Assembly: GCF_932526225.1 (NCBI RefSeq)
Contig: NC_064045.1
Coordinates: forward strand, 6,806,998-6,866,997
Direction: 5' to 3'
From: Nematostella vectensis
Lineage: Eukaryota > Cnidaria > Anthozoa > Actiniaria > Edwardsiidae
Length of the DNA: 60,000 bases
Part shown: positions 59,686-60,000 of the stretch, piece by piece
Numbering within the stretch: position 1 is the first letter of the stretch
Layout of the letters: each line of letters starts with the position of its first letter
Notes under the pieces: model-generated
What the model was told of the DNA's origin: nothing
Database searches by the model: none
What the model saw: the letters and a program-made list of their open reading frames with translations, nothing else
Program-made: the position numbers and the translations under genes

Positions 59686-60000
59686 CTGGAAGACAAGAAA
59701 TACACTCAGGGCCGTAGCGGGATGTGGTGCACTGGGGGCATGTGGTCTTATAAGCAAATGAGCAGTAGGGGGTTTTCTTAATCTCTTGTGCCCCCTCTCC
59801 CCAGTATTTTGAGTCCTGCTACAGCTCTGAAACTGTTGGGGCACAATACAATGTCACACAGCAGGAAATGTGGTTACAGTATAAGAAAAAAATTAAACTC
59901 TTGAAGCAGCGAGAGATCTGGGAGATTCAATATACGTCACAAGGAAGGAATGCTGTCACATAATTCAAAGAAAAAAAAACTGTTGAAGCACCCAGAGTTC
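59686..60000 (-). repeat. Copies of the acceptor junction of INTS1 exon 59685-59565, plus a small MITE
   Basis: The exon start (plus strand TTGATGAAGCACCGAGAGGTCTGG) recurs as CTTGAAGCAGCGAGAGATCT near 59898 and GTTGAAGCACCCAGAGTTC at 59982-60000, about 83 bp apart. The array probably continues past the window. Between the exon and the copies, 59708-59830 has ends CAGGGCCGTAGCGGG and TGCTACAGCTCTG like a small MITE. Confidence 0.65.

Overview
The window looks like animal nuclear DNA, most likely from a cnidarian and probably an anthozoan. This is inferred from short exons in long introns with GT-AG junctions, a rhodopsin-type receptor, metazoan Integrator and SLC25 genes, and the style of the MITEs and LINE remnants. 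No bacterial gene organisation is present. The species cannot be named from sequence alone.

Layout. (1) 196-2623 (+): a two-exon class A GPCR of 365 residues, whose intron is largely a 37-bp tandem array. (2) 59685-3790 (-): the C-terminal three quarters of Integrator complex subunit 1 (INTS1). I could assemble 42 exons, totalling 4,964 nt. After removing the 2-nt partial codon at the left edge they give 1,653 residues plus a stop with every splice phase consistent; the N-terminal exons lie beyond 60000. GPCR and INTS1 converge. (3) Inside one 16.4-kb INTS1 intron (22972-39348), on the same strand, sits a complete SLC25A33/36-type mitochondrial pyrimidine-nucleotide carrier with an uninterrupted coding exon, a probable upstream noncoding exon, a TATA box and two palindromic CREs.

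Introns are packed with tandem repeats, MITEs and decayed retroelements. The striking feature is that about half of the minisatellite families are built from a splice junction of the host gene. Each unit carries the end of an exon plus the adjoining intron, so one gene holds tens of copies of its own 5' or 3' splice sites. I count 12 such junction-anchored duplications (5 donors, 7 acceptors), from 2-3 copies up to 53 copies, in both INTS1 and the GPCR. A thirteenth array is anchored on the INTS1 stop codon. At least one acceptor array (51-bp unit) is phase-preserving and open in the INTS1 reading frame for about 53 units. Other arrays form dense series of consensus AP-1 (TGAGTCA) or E-box (CACGTG) motifs.

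The genes are not an operon or a pathway cluster. INTS1 is the scaffold of the nuclear Integrator complex, the carrier is mitochondrial and the GPCR is at the plasma membrane. The links visible here are positional: nesting, convergence and a shared mode of repeat growth.
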